Positions 17,793 through 27,253 of a DNA stretch of 64,000 nt are shown here, one piece after another. The translations under genes and the position numbers were made by a program. The DNA is taken from assembly GCA_021777055.1 (NCBI GenBank), contig JAIQZO010000105.1:1-64000 (forward strand), in the 5' to 3' direction. The stretch comes from Candidatus Anammoxibacter sp. GTDB lineage: Bacteria; Planctomycetota; Brocadiia; Brocadiales; Anammoxibacteraceae. Under the pieces are notes generated by a model. That model was given only the letters and a program-made list of their open reading frames with translations, ran no database searches and was not told the DNA's origin. Each line of letters starts with the position of its first letter. Positions within the stretch are counted from its first letter, which is position 1.

Positions 17793-18749
17793 ATGAATCT
17801 TTATAAAACAATAACAAGATATCCCAGGCCCGTTATTACAATATTTATCCTCCATCTCTTTCTGTTTACAAATAATGTGGTACAGGCAGAGAAAATGATA
17901 TGGAATAAAGAAAGCGGATGGGTAGATGTGCAAAAACTAACTAAAGATACCCTGGATCAACGATATAGACGTGCATTGGCATTAATAACAGATCAGCAAT
18001 ATATATACGGAATAAAGGAATTAAAGGAAATAATAAAAGACGCCCCTGATTCTGAATTTACAGAACCTGCAATGTTTAACATCGCCCACGCATTTTCCCT
18101 GGCATCTGACTATAAAAAGGCCTTTAATACATACGAGGAGTTCTTAAATAACAATCCCGGATCAAGAAGAACTGAAGAAGTTATAGAAAAACAGTATAAC
18201 CTGGCTATTACACAAATGAAAGGGCTTGAAACCAGAGCGGCCATTCGCATGTTTCAAAAGATTATTGAGCATAACCCCCTTGGATCATATGCAGCAGATT
18301 CACAAGTAAAAATAGCCGATTGCAATCGGATATTAAAGAAATTTGATGTTGCCATTGAAAACTACGAAACATTAATAGAAGAGTTTAGCGACAGTGCATG
18401 GGTCCCATACGCACAATACCAGATTCCCATATGCAAGGTTGAAGACGAAAGAAGGCAAGACAGAAACTATGGTCTTTTAACTGAGGCAGAGGATGGATTT
18501 GAAGATTATATGGCAAATAATCCTACCGGAACATTGGTTGATGATGTAAAAAAGAAGATGGATGAAATAATGACAGCAAAGGCTGAAAGAGAATATGAAA
18601 TTGGAGAGTTTTATTTGAGGCGCAAAAAACCAAAAGCAGCAAAGGTCTATTTTGAGATAGTAGAAAAAGAGTTTGCAGGTACTGTTTGGGCGATAAAAGC
18701 ATCACAGAAGCTACAATTTCTGGAGGATATAGGAGCAATAAGAAAGTAA
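17793..18749 (+). CDS. exported tetratricopeptide-repeat protein (BamD/YbgF-like)
   Basis: A 318-residue protein with an N-terminal signal peptide (hydrophobic about 15-30, ending near VVQAEK) and no lipobox Cys. Helical repeats of TPR type fill the rest, for example FNIAHAFSLASDYKKAFNTYEEFL and IADCNRILKKFDVAIENYETLIEEF, in the pattern of BamD or CpoB/YbgF periplasmic proteins. It is followed after 21 bp by the lptE-like gene, so the pair may serve outer-membrane assembly. The exact role is not determinable from sequence alone. Confidence 0.8.
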   Translation: MNLYKTITRYPRPVITIFILHLFLFTNNVVQAEKMIWNKESGWVDVQKLTKDTLDQRYRRALALITDQQYIYGIKELKEIIKDAPDSEFTEPAMFNIAHAFSLASDYKKAFNTYEEFLNNNPGSRRTEEVIEKQYNLAITQMKGLETRAAIRMFQKIIEHNPLGSYAADSQVKIADCNRILKKFDVAIENYETLIEEFSDSAWVPYAQYQIPICKVEDERRQDRNYGLLTEAEDGFEDYMANNPTGTLVDDVKKKMDEIMTAKAEREYEIGEFYLRRKKPKAAKVYFEIVEKEFAGTVWAIKASQKLQFLEDIGAIRK

Positions 18750-18770
18750 AATTCTTTATAAACAAAAAAC

Positions 18771-19274
18771 ATGAACAAAACAAAAAACATAGTAAAGGTG
18801 TTATTTCTTTTATTGGCAATCAACATTATTGCTGGGTGCAGTTACTCTTCCAGGTCTATTCTCAAACAAAATGTCAATACTGTATATATCCCCATATTAG
18901 ACAACCAGACGTTTCGAAGGGGAATGGAATATGAACTGACAAAAGCCATTAAAAACGAAATCATGTTTAAGACACAACTGAGAATAGTCAATAAAAACAC
19001 CGCAGATTCACTGCTTGAAGGCGAAATTGTAAGTTTTACTGAACAAACAATGATTGTTGACGCAGACGATAGGATTGTAGAAGGACGTATCTTTATTACC
19101 GTTAATTTCTCCTGGAAAGATTTAAGGACCGACAGATTACTTGTAGACGGAAAAGATGTCATCGGTACAACAGAATTTGTCGTTGACCGTGGGGAAACAA
19201 TAATGACCGCAAAAAATGAAGCATACACTGACATTGCAGAGAAAATGGTTGACCAGATGAATGAACGGTGGTAA
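18771..19274 (+). CDS. lptE: LptE-like LPS-assembly lipoprotein
   Basis: A 167-residue lipoprotein with lipobox IIAGC (Cys about residue 23). A Tyr/Arg-rich lead into VYIPILDNQTFRRGMEYELTKAIKNEI follows, the usual start of the LptE (RlpB) domain. LptE plugs the LptD barrel and helps insert LPS in the outer membrane. Together with waaA it supports an LPS-bearing outer membrane. Family sequence identity is low, so the call rests on the lipobox, length and the 'IP...N.TF..G.E..LT.AI..E' pattern. Confidence 0.8.
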   Translation: MNKTKNIVKVLFLLLAINIIAGCSYSSRSILKQNVNTVYIPILDNQTFRRGMEYELTKAIKNEIMFKTQLRIVNKNTADSLLEGEIVSFTEQTMIVDADDRIVEGRIFITVNFSWKDLRTDRLLVDGKDVIGTTEFVVDRGETIMTAKNEAYTDIAEKMVDQMNERW

Positions 19275-19520
19275 ATGAACAAAAAAATCTATATACTCAA
19301 CTGAGGAGATAAATGAGACATATAGTAATCCAGGTTTCAGCTATATTTAAATGTTATTCAATCTTGATTTCCTAGATGTAGCGAAGACAACACCCGCAGA
19401 ATCAATTAACAATGACATACAAATCTAACCAAGATCTGGATTACTAAATGTTCCATTTGCGCCCTGTTAAGTATACTTCAAACCGGCATTATATTAGAGC
19501 AATAACCATTGGCTGTTTAA
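19275..19520. other. intergenic, contains one copy of the TATACTCAA motif
   Basis: A 246-bp gap. TATACTCAA at 19292-19300 is followed by CTGAGGAGATAAATGAGA, resembling one arm of the palindrome at 55226-55274. Nothing else is recognisable. Confidence 0.5.
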
Positions 19521-20366
19521 GTGAAAAAAGATTTATCCATAATTGATGAAAAAGGCAAACTGCAGATAGGTGCTAATGCCCTTATTATGGGAATAGTTAA
19601 CATAACTCCCGACTCTTTTAGCAATGACGGTTTCTATAACGACATTGACGGAGTTTTAAGACATGCAGTGGAACTGGTAAATGATGGTGCTAATATTATT
19701 GATATTGGAGGAGAATCTACACGACCGAACGCAGCACAGATAACAGAAGAAGAGGAAATAAAGCGTGTTATCCCTGTAATAAAAGAGCTTTCACAGATAA
19801 TTAACATACCAATTTCAATAGATACATATAAGGCCAAAGTAGCCGCAAAGGCTTTGGATGCAGGAGCACAAATAATTAATGATGTTAGCGCTTTGTCCGC
19901 AGATAAAGAGATGGTAAATGTCGCCGCGGCAAATGACGTCCCCATAGTTTTAATGCACATGAAAGGTAATCCGCGAACTATGCAGAAGAGCCCGGACTAC
20001 AATGATGTTATCACTGAAATCATAACGTTTTTCCTAGAAACCATAAGAAATGCCGTTAGATGTGGAATAGACAAAAATAATATTATTATAGACCCCGGAA
20101 TTGGATTTGGAAAAAAAGTTCACCACAACCTTGAAATACTTAACAGGCTTAGGGATTTTAAAACTATTGGTAGCCCAATCCTGGTAGGATCATCTCGCAA
20201 ATCATTTATTGGCAAGATTACAAACAAACCAGCAGATAAAAGACTACTAGGTTCATTAGCCACCGTAGCAATAGCAATTACTCATGGGGCAAATATAGTA
20301 AGGGTTCATGATGTAAAAGAGACCTCAGAAACCGTAAAAATTTGCAATGCTGTTTTAAACAGTTAA
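19521..20366 (+). CDS. folP: dihydropteroate synthase
   Basis: Condenses p-aminobenzoate with dihydropterin diphosphate in folate synthesis. The 281-residue protein has the two family signatures: MGIVNITPDSFSNDG and DIGGESTRPNA, plus PISIDTYKAKVA, ALMHMKG-like VLMHMKGNPRTMQ and IIDPGIGFGKK. The start codon is GTG at 19521. It is followed by cdaA after 41 bp, an arrangement common in many phyla. Confidence 0.96.
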   Translation: MKKDLSIIDEKGKLQIGANALIMGIVNITPDSFSNDGFYNDIDGVLRHAVELVNDGANIIDIGGESTRPNAAQITEEEEIKRVIPVIKELSQIINIPISIDTYKAKVAAKALDAGAQIINDVSALSADKEMVNVAAANDVPIVLMHMKGNPRTMQKSPDYNDVITEIITFFLETIRNAVRCGIDKNNIIIDPGIGFGKKVHHNLEILNRLRDFKTIGSPILVGSSRKSFIGKITNKPADKRLLGSLATVAIAITHGANIVRVHDVKETSETVKICNAVLNS

Positions 20367-20407
20367 TACTGTAATAATCCTGCTGACATTTTTCACATTG
20401 AAATAAA

Positions 20408-21196
20408 ATGCAAGAATATATAGATATATTCACAAAATATTTATCTGAAATTAACGGATGGGCAATAGCGAAGGCATCATTAGAGATATTTATAATATTT
20501 TTGTTGATCTATCTGGTTTTAAGAGTACTACAGGGTACACGTGGCGAAGGAATCTTAAGGGCTCTTGCATTTATAATAGTGATAGCATCTGTTACAGTAT
20601 TATTCCTTGTAAGAAAGCTTAACCTCTACTCAGTAGAATGGATAATAGACGAATTTCTACCCGTATTTATAATCCCAATTATTATCCTTTTCCAGCAGGA
20701 GTTCAGAAGGGCCGTTGTCAGGCTGGGACATAACACATTTTTACGTGTTTTTTTTAAGCAAAGTTCAACACTAACTTCAGAAATAACTAACGCTGTAATT
20801 GCCATGGGGAATGATAGAATTGGAGGATTAATAGCAATCGAACGTGAAATCGGGCTAGACCGTTATATTGAAGGTGGTACAAAGATTAACGCTGATATAA
20901 CGAGCGAATTAATTAAAACAATATTTTGGCCAAGCTCGCCCCTGCATGATGGCGGAATAATAATCAGGAATCAAAAAATTGCAGCAGCAAGCTGTATATT
21001 TCCATTAAGTGAAAGCCCTGAGATTGCAAAAGAGCATGGAACTCGTCATAGAGCAGGAATTGGTCTAACAGAAGACACTGATGCCATATCAATAATTGTT
21101 TCCGAAGAGACAGGAAAGATATCTGTTGCTATGCGAGGCAAATCAGAACAATATATGGACAAAGAGGAGCTGAAAGAGATCATTAGTAACCTTTAG
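20408..21196 (+). CDS. cdaA: diadenylate cyclase CdaA (DisA_N domain, membrane-bound)
   Basis: Makes the second messenger c-di-AMP from two ATP. The 262-residue protein has about three N-terminal membrane helices (residues ~15-95). The cyclase domain follows with LHDGGIII (DGA-type motif) and GTRHRAGIGLTE (RHR motif), both needed for catalysis. ybbR (cdaR) follows 122 bp downstream, giving the classic cdaA-cdaR pair; folP is upstream. Confidence 0.95.
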   Translation: MQEYIDIFTKYLSEINGWAIAKASLEIFIIFLLIYLVLRVLQGTRGEGILRALAFIIVIASVTVLFLVRKLNLYSVEWIIDEFLPVFIIPIIILFQQEFRRAVVRLGHNTFLRVFFKQSSTLTSEITNAVIAMGNDRIGGLIAIEREIGLDRYIEGGTKINADITSELIKTIFWPSSPLHDGGIIIRNQKIAAASCIFPLSESPEIAKEHGTRHRAGIGLTEDTDAISIIVSEETGKISVAMRGKSEQYMDKEELKEIISNL

Positions 21197-21318
21197 TAAT
21201 GTAGAGCAATAAAGAATTATCTTCTTTTTCACTCGTGATATATTAGCAATAACTAAACTATAAATATGGGTTTTTAAAGATTCTCAACAACTGGCAGTTT
21301 TGAAAGGTTTTTAATAAA

Positions 21319-22335
21319 TTGATCTATTCATTTATTTTTGGGAATTTAAGGGTAAAACTCATGGCGCTTGCAATGGCCGTAACCCTTTGGCTTTTTGCTC
21401 TTAACCGTTACACTGGAAACATAACAGAAATGGTTGATGTAGAGATACAAATGCCCCCTGAGTACACAATGTTGAGCCAAAGCGCAAACAATATAATAAT
21501 TAACCTAAAAGGACCTCAAAACATTATTGACCAGGTCTCCACACTTATAGCAGACAATAAGATAAAAGCAATGTGCCAGATATCATCAAAAATTGATGAA
21601 GCCAACGATCCTATAAAAAAAACAATCACAATATCAAAAGAAAACTTAAATCTACCGGATAACATTAAAATTGAATCACTTTACCCTAACAAGGTTGATG
21701 TAATGTTTTCCAGGTTAAAAAAGAAGTACCTTCATGTTCAATTACGAAAGAATGGCCAACCTGCAAATGGATACACCATTGAAAATGAATTTTTATACCC
21801 TAGCGAAGTAGAAGTCACTGGCCCTGCAAGCATATTAAAGTCCGTACACCATATCAATACAACACCCATTAACATAGAAGGAATAACATCAAAAAAGAAT
21901 AAAACATTCCCGTGGTTAATTGACATAGAAAAAAAAGTAGAGATTACCAGAGACGGGAAAAAAACATTAATACCTATTACATGCAATAATCAGGTGCGAG
22001 TCTGGTTATCTATCAGCGAATTACTGGCAGAAAAGATATTACTGGAAATACCCATAGCAATTTTGCACCCCAGTGATTACCCATACAAGGTAACACTCCA
22101 GGATAAAAGTATTAATTTAACAGTAGCCGGGCCAAAATTAACTGTAAGCAAGCTAAACAAAAAAGACTTAGTTGCATATGTCGACGTAAGTTTGTTGAAA
22201 CCTCCGGGGCCATACAAACAACCTGTACATATCAAGCTGCCCACAGGAATCATCTTAAAAGATCAATTACCTGAAGTTCATATAGACTTTGAAAAGGAAC
22301 CACAAAAGCAGCAGGATTCTCAGGACTCTAATTAA
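21319..22335 (+). CDS. YbbR-domain protein (CdaR-like)
   Basis: A 338-residue protein with an N-terminal membrane anchor (about 10-28, LMALAMAVTLWLFAL). Repeated extracytoplasmic YbbR modules follow, each with a 'V.V.GP...I..V..V' pattern (for example VEVTGPASILKSVHHI and LTVAGPKLTVSKL). In other bacteria CdaR controls CdaA activity. The start is TTG at 21319, immediately before the anchor. It ends in a Gln/Asp/Ser tail. Confidence 0.88.
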   Translation: MIYSFIFGNLRVKLMALAMAVTLWLFALNRYTGNITEMVDVEIQMPPEYTMLSQSANNIIINLKGPQNIIDQVSTLIADNKIKAMCQISSKIDEANDPIKKTITISKENLNLPDNIKIESLYPNKVDVMFSRLKKKYLHVQLRKNGQPANGYTIENEFLYPSEVEVTGPASILKSVHHINTTPINIEGITSKKNKTFPWLIDIEKKVEITRDGKKTLIPITCNNQVRVWLSISELLAEKILLEIPIAILHPSDYPYKVTLQDKSINLTVAGPKLTVSKLNKKDLVAYVDVSLLKPPGPYKQPVHIKLPTGIILKDQLPEVHIDFEKEPQKQQDSQDSN

Positions 22336-22381
22336 ATAATTAAAATATTTTACAACGTAAATCTTGTTATTTCACACTATT

Positions 22382-23110
22382 ATGATAAAACTAGGAGTAA
22401 ATATAGATCATGTGGCAACTGTCAGACAGGCACGCATGACATACGAACCGGATCCCGTGACCGCAGCACTATTCGCCGATCTTGCCGGAGCAGATGTAAT
22501 AACTATCCATTTGCGTGAGGATCGTCGTCACGTACAGGACAGAGATGTAAAGATCTTACGTGAGACTATTTACACAAAACTTAATCTAGAAATGGCACTC
22601 TCAAACGAAATCATAGATATTGCACTAGATGTACATCCGGAGCAGGTAACATTTGTACCTGAAAAAAGGGAAGAGATAACCACTGAAGGTGGCCTAAATG
22701 TAGTATCACAAAGTTCGTCCATATCAAGAACAGTTGAGAAATTTAAGGAGGCAGGAATAATCGTCAGCTTTTTCATTGCCCCAGATAAAGACCAGATACT
22801 CGCATCCAGAGAAGCAGGCGCTGAATATATAGAACTACACACTGGTGCCTATGCCAACGCAAAAACAGATTACGAAAAACGAACTTATCTGAACACCCTA
22901 AAATCAGCAGCAGAATATGCAACAAGCATAGGTATTAAAGTAAACGCTGGCCACGGTCTAACTTATAAAAACGTCATCCCCATTGTACGAGAACTAAACA
23001 TGGAAGAACTCCATATTGGGCACAGCATCATAGCCCGATCAATATTTGTGGGAATAAAGAAAGCTGTCAGGGAAATGAAAGAGATTATTTTCAGATACGA
23101 AAGAAGATAA
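22382..23110 (+). CDS. pdxJ: pyridoxine 5'-phosphate synthase
   Basis: Last step of the DXP-dependent vitamin B6 pathway: condenses 1-deoxyxylulose 5-phosphate with aminoacetone phosphate to pyridoxine phosphate. It starts with IKLGVNIDHVATVRQAR, then ADVITIHLREDRRHVQDRDV, PEQVTFVPEKREE and VNAGHGLTYKNV. The ATG at 22382 gives 242 residues with the family's usual N-terminus; a TTG at 22364 is in frame but less likely. The TIM-barrel length is normal. Confidence 0.96.
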   Translation: MIKLGVNIDHVATVRQARMTYEPDPVTAALFADLAGADVITIHLREDRRHVQDRDVKILRETIYTKLNLEMALSNEIIDIALDVHPEQVTFVPEKREEITTEGGLNVVSQSSSISRTVEKFKEAGIIVSFFIAPDKDQILASREAGAEYIELHTGAYANAKTDYEKRTYLNTLKSAAEYATSIGIKVNAGHGLTYKNVIPIVRELNMEELHIGHSIIARSIFVGIKKAVREMKEIIFRYERR

Positions 23111-23236
23111 GCGACGTAATATGATGCTCAAAAAATAGGCTTTTTTAGACTTTTGCGAGGGTAACAGTGAATAGAACAGCATTGTTATTATACAATATTA
23201 TTCGCTCAGCAATTTAATATAAGGAATATTTGCAGC

Positions 23237-24241
23237 TTAACTGCCTTTAACTGATAGATATCTAATACTTTTCGATCTTATGTATTTCGCGTATTTAATG
23301 GCCGGGACAACAGACATTCTCCTAACAAATTTCCTTAATATTTTACGGCCTGAACTTGCAACCGTATGGTCTTTCGCAGCTTCTAATCTAAAATAACTCA
23401 TGTCAGATTCTTTATCAAGCTCAATGTGGTCTGGGTGTTTCAAAGGAAACAACATTTCTTCTAATTCAAAAGAGAGAAACGTTGAAAAATATTTCTTGTC
23501 TTTAGTATGCGTTGCCATACCGCCAATTCCAAGATTGTTAACAAGGTTAACGTTTGGTATTACAGCAAATCCGCGTTGCAACCAACAAGTAAAGACCCAT
23601 TGGTAGTCCCAATAATCTAACTTGCATTCACCGTTATACGCTTTGTCAAATCTAGTTCTATAAACCTCGGCAAGTTTACTGTCACCAATAACATTAAATA
23701 ACCAAGATGATTTATTACTTATCTCTTTCCATCTCTTTATTTCAAAATCATAATGTTTCCATGCCCTGCGCCAAGTAGCCCAGCCCCAAGTATACGGTAT
23801 ACGGCTAAAACTATAACTATATTTAGTTTGCTTTCTGGAAATGTGCGGTCTTATACCACTTATCAACATAACTTTCTCATTATTGCGATACACATTTAAC
23901 ATTTCTTCGCAGTATCTGAAGAATGAGATATCAGGTAAACAATCATCTTCTAATATTATTGCCTCTTCTACGTTTTCAAATACCCAACTTATTCCAGTAG
24001 ACGGCCTGTACCCGCACCCCAAGTTACGATCCGAATAGTTCTTAAATAATTCACAGTCCCAATCTATCTGGTCAATAATTGCCCGAGCTGCAGCACATTT
24101 CTCTATATCCTGATAGACGTTATCCCGTGGACCGTCTGCAATAACAAATAGTTTTGTTGGTTTATATTCTGCTATTTTTTCAAGAACTTTCCTTGTCGTC
24201 TCAGGTCTATTAAATATTATAATCGCAACAGGTATTTTCAA
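23237..24241 (-). CDS. family-2-like glycosyltransferase (GT-A fold)
   Basis: A 334-residue protein starting PVAIIIFNRPETTRKVLEKI, the nucleotide-binding beta-strand of GT-A sugar transferases. AIILEDDCLPDISFFRYCEEML provides the acidic DXD-like metal site (EDD). YTWGWATWRRAWKHYDFEIKRW lies in the acceptor region. Donor and acceptor are unknown; surface polysaccharide is a reasonable guess. It stands alone, convergent with pdxJ. No membrane segment is seen. Confidence 0.8.
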   Translation of the reverse strand: MKIPVAIIIFNRPETTRKVLEKIAEYKPTKLFVIADGPRDNVYQDIEKCAAARAIIDQIDWDCELFKNYSDRNLGCGYRPSTGISWVFENVEEAIILEDDCLPDISFFRYCEEMLNVYRNNEKVMLISGIRPHISRKQTKYSYSFSRIPYTWGWATWRRAWKHYDFEIKRWKEISNKSSWLFNVIGDSKLAEVYRTRFDKAYNGECKLDYWDYQWVFTCWLQRGFAVIPNVNLVNNLGIGGMATHTKDKKYFSTFLSFELEEMLFPLKHPDHIELDKESDMSYFRLEAAKDHTVASSGRKILRKFVRRMSVVPAIKYAKYIRSKSIRYLSVKGS

Positions 24242-25676
24242 TTTTAAGTATATAAAAGGAATGTAACGAATTAAATTCTACATGTCCATGAAATTTATAA
24301 TATAAATCGATTTACACCTTATCATGAAACATACTACTTTGCTATAGAACCAACAGGAACTTTTAAATCTGGAAAACTTAACATACGGCATCCATAAATA
24401 TTTATATTTGCCCTATTTAGATTAGACAAAAAATCTCTTCATTTTATTCCCATAACATCTTCAACTATAAAATATATATCACAATCATTCTTCCTTGTCA
24501 ACTTGGACAAAATAGTCTGCAGTTTGCTTGTAGGGCCACGCATTACAAAGCTGTAAGGAGTTGCCTTACAAAACGATATTTCCCACTAATTTACTCAAGA
24601 TCATTGATACTGCATAACATTAGGCCCTGTATCCTCTTACAGTGGCAACGCCATTTCCACTTGCCCAACTGTTTTAAAATCAATTTTTTATTAATAATCT
24701 TAAAAAAAATTTTCTTGGTTTTTCTATCCATTCATAAAATATTATCTCTTTTGTTCCTATACAATCAGCACCATGACAATCTGCATATAGTCCCCCCCCT
24801 TGTATCTTCACCGTATTAGAAACTTAATCATAAATGCCGAGCCAAGCATCTCCGCCTCTTATCCACAGTCTATCATTTGTCGGATGTTCCTGTACGGTGA
24901 ATAAACTTTCGACCAATATGCATAATAATTCTGGCTTCGGGATATATAAAAGGCAAATGCAATTTTAATGCCAACTACTTAAACAAATTCCCGACATTAA
25001 AAGGTTATGCACTGTAACTACTGTTCTTTTTATGTGTTAACACACCTCAATTTGAAACATATTTTTTTCTTCCCTTATGTGCTCCCCACATGCAAGGTCA
25101 ATGTCATGGAATTAAGACTTTTAATTGTAGTAAATTTCAGACGTTATAAAACAAATAACCCTAAACCCTTTTTACAAAAATAAGGCCTGTTAATTTGATC
25201 ATTTAGAAAATGGGGGCTTAGAAAATTTACGTTCTCAATTTAATTACATAGTCCCCCATGGTTCTCTAGCATATACATTGAAACGACGATCACCAACGAA
25301 TACGTAATTATCTAAATATTATTAAAGAACAAGAACCTTTTTTCAATAGAGCAATGATACAATCTTCGTCAGTAAATAGCCTTATAACTGCATAAGCAAC
25401 TATTATTAATTTTTGGCCCAACCATCTACGAAAAACAACAGCTAGAAATGTTTATAAAACACATTAATGTAATAGATATACTACAGATATTATTAGATTT
25501 CTTTACGAATATAGGTAAAACAAAAAAGAGACTTGATATATCAAATAATATTCAAGTTGATGTTTTACCGGTTATATGAATGTATAAGCAAACACATCAT
25601 CGTGTCATGTGATTAACACTAGAAAGATAAAGGTTCTGCGGCAACCATAGAAAACACAGCAGAGATTATAGGATCG
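24242..25676. other. 1.4-kb region without genes
   Basis: No coding frame here looks real. It contains the second copy of a dispersed repeat (24472-24715). TTTTTTCAATAGAGC near 25340 recurs near 33480. The remainder is AT-rich with no recognised feature. Confidence 0.6.
24472..24715 (+). repeat. dispersed noncoding repeat, copy B
   Basis: Diverged partner of 4385-4630, sharing ordered blocks: CACAATCATT, CTTGTCAA, AAAATAGTCTGC, a GTAAGG block, CATAACATT, CAGTGGCA-type and an A-run near the end. No transposase relic follows this copy. Confidence 0.55.
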
Positions 25677-26006
25677 TTACACCAGACAGAGTTTATAGTT
25701 TGCAAAAGCTTGTATGATTTTCAAGGAAAAGTATCGTACGTCGTGAAATCCGTATGCTTTTCTTTTGATAACCTTAATCTTATTATTAACGCCTTCGAGT
25801 TTACTCGTATGGATACAATGATCACAATGATTTGAAATGCCATAGCTATATCTTTGAAGCATTTTTGCAAATGCATTCATAGCTGTATAATTTATTATTT
25901 TGGCCAAGAGACGCCATTCATCAAGGGCTTTCTTCGCCCACGTCCGAGAACGATAGCTCCAAATATGCTTAAACTTATCTTTCAGAATCAAGAGGAGCTT
26001 TATCAT
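25677..26006 (-). pseudogene. ISL3-like transposase, C-terminal remnant
   Basis: About 109 residues remain, ending in SKLEGVNNKIKVIKRKAYGFHDVRYFSLKIIQA. This is the characteristic C-terminus of ISL3-family transposases (EG-x-N-N-K-I-K-x-x-K-R-x-A-Y-G-F). The N-terminal two thirds, including the first catalytic Asp residues, are missing, and the frame breaks into a TorD-like gene fragment on the other strand. It is a dead IS remnant. Confidence 0.85.
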
Positions 26007-26059
26007 GAAAAATGCACAAAGGGAAAAGATACCCCCGGCCCCTTAATGGGGCAAGGGCC

Positions 26060-26422
26060 ATCGAGGTGAGAAGACTATACAGGGAAGCTGTAGCTGAAAT
26101 GGAACAAGGGAGCAAAGAGTTACCAACCCATATTGGCGTAAAGTTGTCATTTATGAAATTTCTATGCCAAATGGTGATGGCCGGGACCGAATGTATGGAG
26201 AATGATCATTTACTGAAAACAGAGGAAGAATATGTTACAAATTACTGTAAATATCAGAAGATGCAAATTCGATTTCTCCAGTACCATTTGAATAAGTGGT
26301 TTCCTCAATTTGGCCAGAAAATTCAGGCAAACGCAAAAAGTAAAATTTTTAAAGGCCATCCCATGATTACAGAGGAATTTCTTGCAAATGACGAAGCAAT
26401 TTTTTTATGTAACTGTTTGTAA
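26060..26422 (+). pseudogene. TorD/DMSO-reductase-type chaperone, C-terminal remnant
   Basis: From 26060 the frame reads IEVRRLYREA, then KELPTHIGVKLSFMKFLCQ, then FLQYHLNKWFPQFGQKI and TEEFLANDEA. This matches the second half of the TorD/DmsD/NarJ-type chaperones that fold molybdopterin oxidoreductases (LYREAG...LPDHI..ELEFM..L). The N-terminal half is missing where the ISL3 remnant abuts. No molybdoenzyme gene is nearby, so the partner operon has been lost or moved. An open frame from 26012 exists, but its first residues are IS-derived. Confidence 0.7.
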
Positions 26423-26448
26423 TTATTCAAAGGTGTTGTGTTACGCAC

Positions 26449-26928
26449 TTACTCAATTACCCACACCGCAATTCCTTTGGCATATCGCACAACTTTCTCG
26501 GTAACGCTCCCTTTTAAGAAGGTTTTATGAGCTGATTTCCCCCGCTTTCCCATTACTAGAGTATCATAACCCCCTTTTGCGCATTCATCAAGAATCGCCT
26601 GAGCCACGTCTTCTCCTTGAGTAGGGGCAAAATGCTTTTCTTTAATCTGGTCATCCCGAAACCCAGCCTCTTTCATAGTTTCAATCACTGGCTCCGTACA
26701 TTTACAGTCTACAGAATGTTCAGATTCCTCCCATTTGGTTTTCGCAGAATCTAGTTCACGTTTCTGATCAATTGTTCCATACTCCAAGTAGCTAGGAGGA
26801 ATATTATGCAAAACATGAAACAATCTAATGGAAACATCTGGATTTTTCCCTAGTAAATTCGCAACGTAATCAGCGGCTTTTAATGAATACTCTGAACTAT
26901 CTAATGCCAACAGAATCTTTATCTTCAT
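26449..26928 (-). CDS. universal stress protein, UspA family
   Basis: A single-domain Usp protein of 159 residues. It starts KIKILLALDSSEYSLKAADYVA. Near the C-terminus is GKRGKSAHKTFLKGSVTEKVVRYA, the ATP-binding G-2x-G-9x-G(S/T) motif. The start at 26928 has AAAGGAG at correct spacing; the GTG at 26934 overlaps that site. A decayed second copy of the middle of this gene lies at 33848-34031. Family members respond to stress or growth arrest; no specific partner is evident. Confidence 0.9.
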   Translation of the reverse strand: MKIKILLALDSSEYSLKAADYVANLLGKNPDVSIRLFHVLHNIPPSYLEYGTIDQKRELDSAKTKWEESEHSVDCKCTEPVIETMKEAGFRDDQIKEKHFAPTQGEDVAQAILDECAKGGYDTLVMGKRGKSAHKTFLKGSVTEKVVRYAKGIAVWVIE

Positions 26929-27253
26929 TTCCACTCCTTTAATAATTTACTATCATAAAATTAATTTCTCACACTGGTTCCACTTTCAAATTAATAGCTA
27001 CATTGATATGAAATACCACATAAACATACACAAATAACAATTTTCTCTCAAGGTATCACTTTAATGATTTGCAACTCAAAACTTCTTAGAAGAATAATTA
27101 TAACAATTCAAAATCTTTCTAAACACGCAATATTAAGATAAACATTATTCTAATAGATATATACAAAAATTGAAAACAAGATATGATTTGATAGAATATC
27201 TATTCTATGCTTCTCTTATTTTATTCGTAAAAATTATAACTGTAATCATCAAC
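26929..27253. other. AT-rich divergent intergenic region
   Basis: A 325-bp gap between divergent usp and histidine kinase genes. It must hold both promoters, but no consensus pair stands out. Confidence 0.4.
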
